Position numbers and translations under genes: made by a program
Part shown: one piece after another, positions 9,863 to 22,481 of the stretch
Position numbering within the stretch: the first letter of the stretch is position 1
Layout: every line of letters starts with the position of its first letter
Notes under the pieces: generated by a model
The model's database searches: none
What the model was told of the DNA's origin: nothing
The model's input: the letters and a program-made list of their open reading frames with translations, nothing else
Assembly (NCBI RefSeq): GCF_001949145.1
Contig: NW_019091432.1
Span: forward strand, 1,007,597 to 1,057,662
Source of the DNA: Acanthaster planci
Taxonomy: Eukaryota > Echinodermata > Asteroidea > Valvatida > Acanthasteridae
Length of the DNA: 50,066 bases
Direction: 5' to 3'

Positions 9863-12800
9863 GTAAGTTAAGCATAGGCCTAAGGCTAAGCATGCCATAG
9901 CCTGTGCCCTAATTAGCATAAGCCCCTAGGCCAAGGCCTAGCCCTAGGCCCTAATTAAGTTTATTTTTTAGACCCTAGGCTAGGGTCCAAGGTGTTTTTC
10001 TTCTTGTTTTTGGCCCCTTGTATTTAGTCATTTTAGAGATGCTAAGCATAATAAAACAGTAAATTAGAGACCCTTTTTTTCTTTGTAAACATGCCCTTTT
10101 TTAAAGCATGTTCAGGCCTACATTTTGGTGTTACAAAATAAGGGCCTAGGCCTACATCATGTAGAACTTTTGATGGTTTTCGTAGCCTAATATCACTAGC
10201 CCAAATTAAGCAAGTAAAAATGTTTTCCAATCCTTTTTTATTTTTGGGAGCTGCTTTATTTCAGCCCTAAGCCAATTTACTTTTTTAATTTTTGAAAAAG
10301 TTGGTTAAAAACAGCAAAAATGTCAAATGACCAATCAGAAAATGAAAAACTGGCAAGTCAGAACTAGCCCTAGGCCTAATCATGCTGATGTCAGACTCTG
10401 CTGGTGAAAGTGTCATCTCCAATTCAAACATGTCTTCGAATGTCTGCGTATGGCTATGACTGCAAATTGTCATGATTGTGCACACGCCTAGGCAGCTAGA
10501 CCCAGGCGATGGAACTTGGAAACGGGCAGCCATCTTATTTTGCAAAAAGCCAAACTCTAAACATTTTTTTTTTGCCTACTTTTGACCTTACAAGTTTTTT
10601 ATGTTAAAAATGACTGAAAGAAAAAATGGTATGGGCCAAGGCCTTTGCCTACTTTACACTTGCTGAAATGAAACTTTGGTCCAGAGACCGGCTTGATTGA
10701 ATTGGAGACTGTTTGCCTAGCTTACCCAGTCACTGTGTTAAATTACTAAGTCCAACTTCTCTGTTGTGAAGGCCTATCACTCCAACCTATCACATAATTA
10801 CCACACATGTAAAAACATCAACAATCTTTGCTTTAATTCCAGGAATCATTTTTCCAAGACATAGATCTCCTGCAAAATCATGGTATTGTAAGTATACTAT
10901 AAATAAGTCCAGAGTCATTGTTAAGCATTTCTATTGTTTGCTCCAGGATGATCGCACAGTAAAGGTTACTGCAGAGTGAACCATTTCACGGGAACATTCA
11001 AAAAGTTGTAGAATTTGGGGGGATGAAATACATGTACGTCCACTTGATGGCATTGTTTTGATGAGCAAAAACCATACATTGATTAACAAATACAAGATGT
11101 GTGACCTTGTGATTCATTTCTTGATATTATTTGTTTTTAGAATGTGGCTGATATTAAGAAGTTAAAGTCTGCAGGAATTTGTACTATAAAAGTAAGTTAG
11201 ATCATGGAATGCTGTTATTCAGTATTTTAAAATATCTAGGAAAATGGTTTTGAATGCTTTGATTCTGTTTTGGAATATCCCCTATTCATTTTGTTTTTAA
11301 TTTCGATCGTTTTGACTAGCTTAGGTGAGGGTTTATCCAGAACCAAATTTTTGGGGGGGGGAATACAAATTGGGCACTTTTTCATGGAATGTTATTTGAC
11401 TTCTTTGAGGGATGTGGCTTTTGGTGCTTCTTACATGTATTTGTAAAGAAGGGAAATAAAATATACCACCAAATTACCTTTCTCTCATTATTTGTCAAAA
11501 GAGGCTCTTTTAAGGGGAGGGGGCATTGTCCCTTATCCACCCTTGATTCAAGACAAGGAGGTGTATGCCAGAAAAACATACAATTTGATAAAATTTGAAA
11601 GGGTCTTGATATAACCCTCCCAAAAAACTAAATAATAAATGATGTAACTATCAAGTTGAGATTCCTGTTGACATCATATGTGCAGAAATAGCATTCACAG
11701 AAAAAGAATAAAATATAGCTACTGACCTGCTGCAAAAATTCTACTGCTAGGCAAGTTTATCTGTGCTAATTCTCTGCTCAGGGGATCCAGATGACAACCC
11801 GGAAGCGAATGTGTGAAATTAAAGGCATCTCTGAGGCCAAGATGGAAAAGATTAAAGAAGCTGCTGCCAAACTGGAGGCAAGTGGAAGAATTGCTTTGGA
11901 CAATCATATTCAAAGTTACACTGATGGAAAACTTAATTATGTATACTCTGCTCAAGAAGAAGTTGGCAATCAATAATAATCCATGAATCCCCCTGGGACC
12001 TCAGAAGAGGGCTACTGGTATTTAGTTGTGAATCTACAAATGCTGGGGTGACTTCAGTGTTATAGAGGCTTTGCATGGTAGCCATCTTGCAGGGCAGTTC
12101 TGTCGTTCCACAGGGAAATCTCCTTAATTACTCTGTGGAACAAAAGCGCTGGCCTGCAAGATGGCAGCTATGCAAACCCTCTATTGTACTACTGGCAAAG
12201 GAAAAGTATTGCATAGGCAATGTAGCTATATGAAAGGAAGCCATTAGCAAAACAGTGCTGACCTAAAGTGTACTCCTGTGTACATGAATTCAGATTTACA
12301 TTTATATCATCAGGCGCATGGATTCATAACAGCCCTAGAGTACAGCTCCAAACGCAAGAACTGTTTCCGCATCACAACAGGAAGCTCAGAACTTGAGTAA
12401 GACATTTTAAGACTTAATGGCTACAGATTTTCGTGTACTTTGCAATCCTTTTCAGACCCACTGAATTCTGGCAGAAAAACTCTAGGTCACGGGTGGTGAA
12501 ATAAATGCACAACTATCTCTAGTCTACAGAGTTGAAGACAGATTTTCTGTTGAATGCTAAAGTTGCGTACACAAAGATAAGTTTCAATTTCAAAACTGCA
12601 AAATGAAAGACACAGCTTGTACCACAAAGAGAAAATGTTGAGTGCTAAAAAATTATAATTTCCAAGCAATATACAATTTCGTATTATGCAGGCAATGTGT
12701 CTCAAAATAAGACAAGTATCATGAATTAATTAAGTATGTTTACATTTTTCTTTTTCATGTAATTGTTATGAATAATTTTTGTATTTGGGACCCCAGTTGT

Positions 12801-15800
12801 TGCACTCTGCCTGTTTATTTTCAGCAAACTAATTGGAGGGGGCGTAGAGAGCATGGCCATCACTGAAGCTTTTGGAGGTTAGTCATCAATAATTTCATGA
12901 CACTTTTGAATTACTGAGAAGCAGTGCTTCCTGGGTAAGTAGGTTTATCCGAATGAAATGTTTAGATAAATGTGCAAAGAAAATGTTCAATCACGATTGT
13001 ATTCATTTGCATTTCCTTCATGGTTTGATTTAAATCTATACATGAAGGGCACAATGGATCACAGCATTTGAGAATATCTGTGTGTTTGTGTATTATTTTG
13101 TTTCTTCCAGAGTTCCGTACTGGCAAGACTCAGCTGTCACACACACTGTGCATTACAACACAGCTACCTGGAGCTAACAACTACCCTGGAGGAAAAGTAG
13201 TCTTCATCGACACTGAAAACACATTGTATCCAAACGTACATGATAGGGTTAAAATGTCAGTTTGCATTGCCAAGAGGCAATAGAAGAGGCAATTGAGTAG
13301 ATGTTCTCATAGTCATTTGGGCACCGGTTGTTGGTTTGACGGAAGTTGAAGTTTTTCCAGTGAAATGTTCAAATACCACTGAGAACTTCATTGAAATAAT
13401 ATTCGGTGAAGGTAAAAAATTGTCACTTATGTGGAAATATCCTGACCAAACTGTAGGGTGTTCTGCTTTCACTTCCTCACATTTGCAGTCCCTTAATACT
13501 GAAATGGGACACTATTTTCCTGAGACATGAGATTTAAAAAGCGTTGTCATTTTTTTCCTTTCAATGTATTTATTCAGTCGGCCAGACAGATTGCGTGATA
13601 TAGCTGACCGTTTCAACCTTGATCATGGAGCAATGCTGGATAATGTCTTGTATGCCAGGGCATATACAAGTGAGGAGATGGTAGCATACGTTTCCCTCGA
13701 GGAAACTCTCAACCATCCTTTGATGCCTCAGTAGATAGTAAAATACATTTAAAGGAATGTACAGAAATTGAAAGATTTTAAAAGTTTGCAAAAGGCATTT
13801 TACAGAGAAGTAAATAGCACATATCAACATCATGATGTTAGACCTACTTTTGGTTGATGATACCCGTCAGCAAACTTCTTACAACTTGTTTTTGCGCCAT
13901 CACACAATTTAGGGGATTATTTTCCCTTTCAAAAGTTTTTGGGGCTTTTGTTTTGAGAGGTGATTTGGGGGGTAAAAGCTAGGACATTCTTTTTTCCTTT
14001 TTTCATTCTTTGAAGTACAGGTGAGCATCAGTTTGAACTTCTTGACTTTGCTGCGGCCAAGTTCCATGAAGAACCAGGTGTCTTCAAACTACTGGTGAGA
14101 CTTCAATTCCTTTTGAGAATTTGTATGCTTTCTACATACTTCTCTCACAAGACAAATGAATTTTTTCTCATTAGTTGGAGGTTCATTTCTTCACTTGCAC
14201 TTCTTCCATTGTAGATCATTGACTCCATCATGGCCCTGTTTAGAGTGGACTTTAGTGGCCGAGGGGAACTGGCCGACAGGCAGCAGAAACTGGCACAGAT
14301 GCTGTCCAAGCTACAGAAGATATCTGAAGGTCAGTGGCTGGCAGTGATGGGTCAGTGGTCAGTGTGAGGGAAGAGGTGGGGGAAGGGATCATGGCGGAGG
14401 GAGGGGGAGAGCAGAGTCTCTCACCAATTAGTTGGATATCTGATATTGTCATCAAACACCGGGCAAGCTCAGGTTTTTGGTTTGGGCTCATTCGCGCCAA
14501 ACCAATGATAACACATATTGAATACTGTAGACAGGTCTTGCCCAACAAAATGCTCCTGACAAGTCTCCTTGAGAAGTTTCTGGTACATTTTTAAATTTGG
14601 TTTTTATTTTTATGATATGGGTTTTTTTTTCAATTTAAAGCATTTGCTTCATTACATTTTATCTTGATAGCATAAAACATAGAATTTCACAAGATCACAA
14701 ACGTTACCAGCCTGCAGCAGTCTTTGCTAATACTTGATACTTTGTGCAACTTTTGATATTTGCTATTAAAGGGATCTACACTCCCCAACTTTTGGTATTG
14801 ATCTTTAAACTGGCTAAGAGCCTAATGCTGTCAATCTAGAACATGATGTCATTTGAATCAGAGATTTGCTGATCACATCTGAAATTTAATTTTCAGTTGT
14901 GACAGGTGAAGACAACTTTTTCAATTAGCTTGATTAATTCCGATATCAAGAGGACTAGTACATGTATATCCGTACACTTTTTCAATTTTTGTTTTCAATT
15001 TATTTTTTAATTGCTGCTACCAGAGTACAATATTGCTGTATTTGTGACCAATCAGATGACAGCAGATCCTGGTGCTACAATGAGGTAAATAACACTATAA
15101 GACAGGTTCCAAAAAGGGGATCAGAGAATGGCTAAATGATTTCCATGTTCATCTGAATTTTGTACCAAATGACTGACTTGAGCGATGTGTAATCCCATCA
15201 ATAAGTTCACAGGTTATAAAGTGCAGCCAGCGAAAATTTCAAATCATTAATTAAAATATATCCATATATAAAGTTCTTTGAATCTTACTTTGGTGGGTCC
15301 ATTTTCAACACGCTGAAATCCAGATTTTAACCAATGACACATTTAATGAGGTGTAATTTTCTTCTATGAGGTTTTACTTCTGTATTATTTCAAAATACGT
15401 AACTGAAGTCACCAAGGCCAAATTGTACAGGATTTTAATAATTGCATGGCACATTCATAGCTAAGTAAACTTCACTGAAATTCTCTGAAAAGGACAAAAT
15501 TCAGCATAGGGGTTTGACTTCTCAATGACCTATGCACCCTTCTCACTTGTTCCAGTTTCCAAGCTGACCCCAAGAAGCCGATCGGAGGCCACATCTTGGC
15601 TCATGCCTCCACCACAAGGCTGAGTCTCAGGAAAGGACGTGGAGAGCTCAGGATTGCCAAGATATACGACAGGTAGGCAGGATATATACAGCAGGGTCAT
15701 CAAGATATTGAAGAAATGTTCCAACAGACTCTAAAGCTTGGTGATGGTCTCAAGTCTAGGCCCAACTGCACTCCTCCCAAGACTTGACCCAAGACTTGTC

Positions 15801-16539
15801 AAGTCCAGGCTGATGGCACTGAAAAAATCCTTCAGCTTGGACCTTTATAAGTTTTGACACACATGACCTTTAAGTCTACTTTCATATTGTCTCTGAAGAT
15901 TCCAATTTTAAGCAATTCTCCGTGTTTCAATTCAACATGGCAGACTCTGTAAAAGGTCATGGTTCGTAGCAGTCTAGACAGCTAATTTTGGGTGCTTTGC
16001 AGTACGTCTAGAAATAATGCATGTCTCACACAGGGATTTGCCTCATCATCTAACCATATGCAACCTTGCAATCTTAATATTCAATATTATTATTCTCCCT
16101 GTTGGCAGGAGACATATCCCCGTACTACGGTTTGGGTACTAGCGTGGTGACATTCATTCATTTATTCTTTCATTTCTTAAATCAATTACTTTTACATCAA
16201 CTTGTACTGTGCCGTTTACCATTTTTCAGGGATGAGATTGACTAATGATAAAAATAGCTAAAAAACAGCTGAAAAAAGAAGCTGAACTTTGAAAATTTCA
16301 TACACTTTTGTACACAGCCAGTGAGGGAAAAAAAGCTGAAATCCAAAACAAAAGAAGCTGAGATCAGCTGAAAAGTCTCATCCCTGATTTTTATGGAAAC
16401 GGTGCATTATAAATTTTCAATTATTATTTCTTATTAATTCAAAGTTGACAAAAACAATCCTCATTTCAGTCCTGACATGCCTGAGAATGAAGCCACATTT
16501 GCCATCTCAGCTGGTGGTGTTGTTGATGCGAAGGAGTAA
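9809..16539 (+). CDS. DMC1: DMC1 meiotic recombinase, complete 13-exon gene
   Basis: RecA/RAD51-family ATPase that forms filaments on single-stranded DNA and carries out homologous strand exchange in meiotic nuclei. Exons: 9809-9862, 10843-10887, 11141-11191, 11782-11877, 12314-12396, 12825-12877, 13111-13225, 13578-13669, 14021-14094, 14215-14329, 15024-15084, 15556-15672, 16470-16539. They join in frame to 341 aa (human 340). Seen directly: N-terminal helix-hairpin-helix region (about 35-85), Walker A GEFRTGKT (127-134), Walker B KVVFID (156-161), DNA-binding loop 2 [12 protein letters not shown] (268-279), and a C-terminus ending [21 protein letters not shown] and the loop 2 and C-terminal sequences fit DMC1 rather than RAD51. 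Introns 4 and 7 have unusual donors. Confidence 0.97.
10843..10887 (+). CDS. DMC1: DMC1 exon 2
   Basis: Acceptor aattccag and donor gtaagt bound 15 codons, [15 protein letters not shown], matching human [15 protein letters not shown]. Confidence 0.95.
11141..11191 (+). CDS. DMC1: DMC1 exon 3
   Basis: Seventeen codons, [17 protein letters not shown], part of the helix-hairpin-helix domain. Acceptor tttttag, donor gtaagt. Confidence 0.96.
11782..11877 (+). CDS. DMC1: DMC1 exon 4 with GC donor
   Basis: Acceptor ctgctcag. It encodes [20 protein letters not shown] and then [10 protein letters not shown] (32 codons). The family alignment requires the exon to stop after GAG, where the sequence is GAG|gcaagt. 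That is a consensus GC-AG donor; no GT donor keeps the frame. Read-through would add 32 residues and end at a stop at 11974-11976. Confidence 0.9.
11878..12313 (+). other. DMC1: DMC1 intron 4, GC-AG type
   Basis: A 436-bp intron with donor gcaagt and acceptor catcag. It contains the foldback repeat at 12061-12185. Confidence 0.85.
12061..12185. mobile_element. Foldback (MITE-like) element in DMC1 intron 4
   Basis: The left arm TATAGAGG..TTTGCAT...GCCATCTTGCAGG (12061-12093) is the near-exact inverse of 12153-12185. A second nested pair, GTTCCACAG at 12105-12113 and CTGTGGAAC at 12133-12141, continues the hairpin. No coding capacity. Confidence 0.75.
12314..12396 (+). CDS. DMC1: DMC1 exon 5
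   Basis: Encodes [16 protein letters not shown] through TTGSSEL plus GA of an aspartate codon. Acceptor catcag, donor gtaaga. It matches human PGFLTAFEYSEKRK...TTGSQEFD. Confidence 0.94.
12825..12877 (+). CDS. DMC1: DMC1 exon 6
   Basis: Encodes [17 protein letters not shown], finishing the split D codon and starting the split E codon of Walker A. Acceptor attttcag, donor gttagt. Confidence 0.96.
13111..13225 (+). CDS. DMC1: DMC1 exon 7 (Walker A and B), weak donor
   Basis: Encodes [20 protein letters not shown] through [12 protein letters not shown] plus TT. The reading frame and the family sequence TENTFRPDRL fix the donor at TT|gtatcc, which lacks the usual G at +5. Read-through would stop 19 codons later. 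Confidence 0.92.
13578..13669 (+). CDS. DMC1: DMC1 exon 8
   Basis: Acceptor tattcag; completes F and reads [20 protein letters not shown], then [10 protein letters not shown] plus A. Donor gtgagg. Confidence 0.95.
14021..14094 (+). CDS. DMC1: DMC1 exon 9
   Basis: Acceptor agtacag; completes S and encodes [20 protein letters not shown] then FKLL. Donor gtgaga. The exon itself begins with GTGAG, which could be mistaken for a donor. Confidence 0.95.
14215..14329 (+). CDS. DMC1: DMC1 exon 10
   Basis: Acceptor attgtag; encodes [20 protein letters not shown] then [18 protein letters not shown] plus G. This is the most conserved core of the RAD51/DMC1 ATPase. Donor gtcagt. Confidence 0.97.
15024..15084 (+). 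CDS. DMC1: DMC1 exon 11 (loop 2)
   Basis: Acceptor ctaccag; encodes E then [19 protein letters not shown] plus AG. The stretch covers DNA-binding loop 2. Donor gtaaat. Confidence 0.95.
15556..15672 (+). CDS. DMC1: DMC1 exon 12
   Basis: Acceptor gttccag; completes S and encodes [20 protein letters not shown] then [18 protein letters not shown] plus AG. Donor gtaggc. Confidence 0.97.
16227..16386. mobile_element. hAT-like MITE in DMC1 intron 12
   Basis: A 160-bp segment bounded by CAGGGATGAGA (16227-16237) and its exact inverse TCTCATCCCTG (16376-16386). It is flanked on both sides by ATTTTT, a possible partial target duplication. The interior is rich in AGCTGAA. A CAGGG terminus is typical of hAT elements; family membership is inferred. 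It ends 83 bp before the last DMC1 exon. Confidence 0.7.
16470..16539 (+). CDS. DMC1: DMC1 exon 13 (stop)
   Basis: Acceptor atttcag; completes S and encodes [20 protein letters not shown] then KE and TAA at 16537-16539. It matches human [23 protein letters not shown]. Confidence 0.96.
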
Positions 16540-16762
16540 ACGGCTTGCAAATATGGCAAGCTTTCCCACTTCTTCCAAAGGGGTTGGTTTTCCTTCAAAC
16601 ATGTTCGCATTTAATTGTTGAATTTTGGAACCAGTACTTTTTAAACTTTGAAGGGTAGTTTCATTAATTGGATGAGAGAGATTCCTGAGTATGATATGCA
16701 AGCAGTAAGCATTTCCTTCCAAAATTTGTTCAAATTAGGCATTCTTATTCAAACAACCTGTA

Positions 16763-16768
16763 AATAAA
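16763..16768 (+). terminator. DMC1: Candidate DMC1 polyadenylation signal
   Basis: AATAAA lies 224 bp after the DMC1 stop codon. It is the first canonical signal downstream on this strand. Confidence 0.55.
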
Positions 16769-19700
16769 ATAATCATAATATATACACATGTATTTTATTA
16801 TCACATAATATAAAAAATCTCAATTTAGGCAGCTTTTTCAAACAGCAATCTTACCCAAACTGCTACGTACTTACTTTTTTAATACAAATGAATTCAAATT
16901 GATGGAAGCAGACTTTAGTTTCAGCGCACTATCCTGGACCAATAAATAAGCTTGTTGCTGCTGTCGGCAGAGTTAAACCACAGGGGCCTTGGACACTTGT
17001 AATGCAAAACGCACAGATAATCCAGCGGCCCATGATCTCTGATGTGTCGTACCTCCAGTCTGCAAGCACAACTGGTGCAGTGACACAAATATCAACTCTT
17101 CACGCCACCAAAGGAAATCGACAAATTGTTTCACAAGATGGTTCTTTAATAACATATGAACAACACATACAAAATTTGTGATTTTTAAAGACTGTCTTTG
17201 GAGCTAATGTCTAAGTCGTACTGCACCCTATAAATACCCCTGCATAATTCACAGAAAAACAGTTTGTAAATACCTCAGCCAGGTAATCTGTTCCTATTGG
17301 TAGAAACCTTGTACATTAGAAACCTTGTACATGTAATGAACGATTGATTCTAAAATGCTGATAAAAGTATCAACTGGTTTTAAACACTTTTCCAGTTTCA
17401 TATGAAATTTTGACTCCTGTCAAATGTGGCCATATCAAAGAGTCAACATTTCACTTAACACTGATCAGTGGCTGATCCAAGAACTTTTTTCGAGGAGGGT
17501 TCAGGGCCCCCCCTTTTAATTGCAAACAGGCGGGCTCATAGGTAAAGCATTACTTTGTTACTGATGTATAAATAATAACCCTAACACTTGTGTTTTTTCG
17601 AATTACTATAATTATTTCACTGATTTATTCTTTTGGAGGGTGTCAGGGTGGGGGAGGGATCACCCCCCTAGGATCTACACCTGCTGGTGTGGCTGCGCTG
17701 TATGCCATGTCAACCAGTACATCCTGTGACCGATAGTTTTACTGCATGAAGCACACACCACATGACTAGAGGGATGTTTCACACAACAGGATGCAAGATT
17801 GATCATTCTTATTTGCTTGGACTGTCACCAAACATGAATGGAATCAAAGAGCGATTGAGCTGTTTTTATGCAAGTAAATCTCTCTATTACACTCTTATTC
17901 CCTTAACAAGAAGCGCTGGTCTTAAATGTCAAAATAAAAATTCTGCGTATTATGTGTCCTAGAATTTAAAAAGGCTTAGGACATACAAGTACATGCAATT
18001 CTAATATTACCTTTGGCTCAACTTCCATGGGTATATATTTGGGAACAAAGACATTTGTTCGTTTCTGAGCAAACTTTTTACATCTGTTTTTTGGCATTTA
18101 ATTATTGCAAGGTCAACAGCACTTCACAGTGGAAGGCATGCTTGAATAAATGTGCTGCAGAACATTTTCAATGCACGGTAGCAAACAATGTGATAACCTA
18201 AGGCCAAACAAAAAAATAGCTGTGTTTCTGGTCACCCAACCCAACCTACAATTTTGTGTATATCGTCCTGTACATTGTATTGTTTTAATTTTTTATTTGC
18301 ATGAGATGGACAGCTCTTGTGTTACTGTATTTCAACAACCAGCTGCTTTACTCCTCAATCACAGTGCTGATACATAATATTGACATGCACATGTACAGCA
18401 TTAATCTTAGTACGTGATACAAATATATGCCCCCCCCCAAAAAAAATCATCTTACCCTAATTATTTGGGCTATAAAAATTTAGAGTAACAAAAATTCTAC
18501 CCAACCAACCACCCTAATTTATTTTCCAGTGTAATAGGAAACACAAGTATTTTTTTGTTTGGCCTAATATTATTAATTACATTTTTTAACAAGAGCTGCT
18601 AAATCCAAATTACAAAAAAGAATCTGAACTCTTGTACTGCTCCATGACTTCCTCTAAAACCTTTGTGATCCTCTGCCAAAATAAGATTAATTACAAACCA
18701 ATCAACATTCTTTCCAGCTTATTATACTTGCAAGACTTATTTATAATTCAAAAACATTCAACGATGTACTTTGAAAACTACAAACATATTTCAAAATGAA
18801 TTTCAACATCATCAAAAACATTCTTTTAAAGTTTTTGTCCTTTTTTTACTTGCACAAAGCACAACCCTTTTACATATATCGACAAATTATATCCTTTATT
18901 TACATTGCTAACTGAGTAAATCTCGGTAAATTCTAGTATAGATTTTCTCTCCATTTTAAATTAACATGCCTAGCTTCATGAAAAGTAATATTCTCTTTTT
19001 TATTTGGGAAAGAATCACCTTTTGATTACATTAATATTTCAAAATGTAACCCATATCTTATTTCAGATTTGCCTGCCTTTCAAATGGTTGTTATTGTTAC
19101 CACATGCATGGGCTTCATGTGGAAAACAAACTCAGACTTTGCTTTCATTTCAGGACCATAAGTCCATACATAGCACCACTAGATTACTGTCAGGGGTTGC
19201 GCTTGGAGAAGCTGGGAGAAGTCCAAATAAATACCTCAGACTAATAACCCAAATATGCAGTGGACTGTCCATAAATATTGCCAATTATCAGATAAACAGC
19301 TTCTTTGATAAACCAAAGCAACAAATTCAAGTCACAATGATACAACAGAGCTCTTCTGCAAAATTGAGAAATGCTGTCAGATTTCTCTTTCTGCGCGGTT
19401 CAATTCTGTACATGTGTTGTACATATGAATTATGCACTTTTATCAGAACAGTTGTCCTGTTAAGTCAATCATAAGACCAGAGTAAAACCAACGTAAGACC
19501 TCCAGTCTCAATCAGTCACAAGCAACTCAAACGAACAACATAACATTATGTTATTATTCACAGTTACATGTGACTGATAATGGGCCTGACCCTTTGATGG
19601 TCTCGACTACAATGTCTTGACATGGTCTCGATGGTCTTGACTCTTATACATCCCCTGTAAACTTCAGGATGTTCAGGGGCACTGGATTTGTTGCACAAAC

Positions 19701-22243
19701 ACAAAAAAAGAGGTTTTAATAAGGTAAATCACCCCTAACCCAAAATCCCACCTTGATCTATTAGTAAAGGGTAAAACTGGAAGATGACATACACGTACTA
19801 TGAAGCTAACGCATAGATAAATTCTACCCTCATAGAGCATATGATTTTCAACTATACATGTTCAAAGTAGTGAAAGGAACTGGCCAGACCATTTAAATAG
19901 GTAGTTCCTTGTTATGATAACTGCAACAATGTAAGGCAAGCATCATTCTCAATATTAATGTTGTGCAACAACAACTAAAGTATCTCCATCTTGGATAGCA
20001 GCAAAGGACCATTAGATATGGTCAATGAGCCACAAAAATTCAGATGGTATTTCTACAAAATGCCTGCAAGCTTTCAAAACCCATATTCAATTGCGCAGTT
20101 TCCTTGTAATTATTTTGCAGTCTTTTTTTGCAAAAAAAAAGTGGTGTTTGTTAGCTTGAAATATGAAAAAAAAAATTTAATGTAAAAATGACCTCTTCTA
20201 GCAAGGTATGCTTACAAATACAGTGTTCTTTGATAATGAACCAAAACTGGTCTGTATTTAAAAAGAAAGAAAGAAACGAGCCAATTTGATTCTCAAAAGT
20301 GATTTCAGGGACTTTAGCAATTCAATGAACAACTTGGCCGGTACAGTTTCCTATAGGGTCTTCATTAAATTCAGATTTCAGTCATATTTTTTTTTCATTT
20401 TGGGGATTTTTTGCACCTTTTCTCATTCCACAGAGGCTAAGTTATAAATACACAGACTACAAATTATTCAGCTACAACAAATTATTATTTGTTGAGGCTG
20501 AACATGGAAAATCACCAAAGGCAGAATTAAATGTATTTCAACCCAAACAAAGGCACCTTTAGAAACAAATATTTGTTCTTTTATATAAAGTCAAGTCACT
20601 ACACAAATCTCTATCATACTTCCTATAACTTCCCAACAGCACATCAATCTCTCTAGACTTTGGCTGACTGCTTTAATTACATTATATAAATGTTAAAATG
20701 AAACTATACTTGTGGCCTACAATGAAACAAAATTAAATAACTTTACACATTCTTAAAACAAATCAATGTACTGGTCATTTGTTCTAGGGGAATGCCCTGT
20801 ATCTATCATCACATCCAAGCTTGCACAATTCACAGATACCATTGCAGGCCATGGCTTGCTACCCTGTGTATGTACATTCTTTCAACACACTGTTTACTAT
20901 GAGGACCTTTATCATGATGCTGCCATGTTTGTCCTGCCCCCCCCCCTTTAACACATAACAAAAGTAACACCTTGATAAAAGGGAAAAGACTATTTTTTTC
21001 TTTCAGCCTCATTTTGGTTGCGGGTACACCCTCCTATTTAGGCCAGAAATACATCCGCCGAGCTCATTAATAAAAGTTATACACTCAAAATAGTCTATAT
21101 TAGAGGGTCCTGAGAGCCATGGAACAGAGGAATTGAAGAAATATGAGACTGAACCTCTGGGCCAGACTTCCAATTCTGAGCAATTTGAATGCAATCGGGT
21201 CCGAAAGTGGCACTGTTTGAGCCATTTTGCAGGTAGATGGTTTTTCAAATTGGCTACTTTTCTGGACAGGGACATTTTGTGCATTTTAAGGGTGGTCTGC
21301 TTTGGTAAAAATTTCTCAAAAATTTATTGGTCAACCCCCCAAAAATTGAAAGGAAAATGAAAGAGGACTTCTGGAACATCATTTTTCTGTGCAGCCTGAA
21401 CACCTGTGAGAGTTGTGTTTTTTAAATATTTGTGAAATATGGGGATTTATTTCAAGTGGTGCACCCTTACATTACTTTTATAGGTAGAAGAAATAAGATG
21501 GCTGCCCCACGATAAAGCTCTATGGATTACTCTGCACATGATTACTTATGGTCCTATGGTTAAGGACTCTGTGCTAACGAGCTTTGTGCAAATTCTCCAT
21601 ATTTTTCCATTTGACTTGGAATGGTGGTTGTATGCGTTATGTGCTTAAGTTACACCTTAACTAAGTGCCATTATACCTGGGCTCAGGGCAAAGCACCGCA
21701 CCAGCACCGGTGCAACTTGTGACTAGACACAAAATAAACCCCATCTAAATATGTAATAGCTAATACTGATGCCAGTGCCTATCAATAGTCTCGACTATTG
21801 TCTACTTCTTGCTATTGACCACTAGTATCATGTTGATGCTCTTGACAGGTGCAGACAGTACACATCGACACGTCTTATGGATTGTCTTTACTTTTCTCTT
21901 ATATCTTAGCAAATGTTAACGGCAGAACTCATCCTAGCTTTTTGGTATTATTTTTTCTACTTAAATGCACAAAGCAGTGTACAGAAATTGAGTTTCGTCT
22001 AAATAAATGCCCAAAGTTTATATGCACCTTGAATATAAACCACACACATACAAAATATACTCAAAATACCTCTCAGGAAATCTTTCAGGAAGAACTATTT
22101 GGATGCGTGGCATTCACTTATTTACATTCACTATTTATATATTTACATTCCCACTTAACAGTCACTGTCGTATCTACCTTCAGTGATTTTTAAAAGGTTT
22201 CATTTCAGTAATACTGTACATATATACAGGATTCGAAACCAAT
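16769..22243. other. Convergent intergenic region, no gene seen
   Basis: AT-rich sequence between the 3' ends of DMC1 and the SUN gene. The longest frame (19004-19474) is hydrophobic and patchy and looks like chance. Homopolymer runs of C occur near 18430 and 20940. Part of this region is presumably 3' UTR of one or both genes. Confidence 0.5.
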
Positions 22244-22249
22244 TTTATT
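22244..22249 (-). terminator. Candidate SUN polyadenylation signal
   Basis: TTTATT on the plus strand is AATAAA on the minus strand, about 235 bp after the SUN stop codon. Confidence 0.45.
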
Positions 22250-22481
22250 GGCCTTTTGTTTGTAATTAAACAGAAGTGTGTTTCACAAATTCATTCTGCA
22301 CAGTGACACATAATTCTAGAGAGAAAAAATGCCTTCGTATGATTCACAAGATACCTTTGAAAAACTCTGCAGTGATGCAGATTTTCCAAGAAGCAATCAT
22401 CACCGGGGCTGCCACTTCGTGTTCCCGAGGTTAACTACAAATTGACATACCTTGAGGGGATACATTGCCTTGCAAGCTTGG

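Noticed and set aside
11791-11976. Short 61-codon gene starting [12 protein letters not shown]
   Set aside because: This is DMC1 exon 4 read through its GC donor into the intron, not a separate gene.
19004-19474. 156-codon open frame between DMC1 and SUN
   Set aside because: AT-rich, patchy hydrophobic composition, non-ATG start and no family resemblance; likely chance or repeat sequence.
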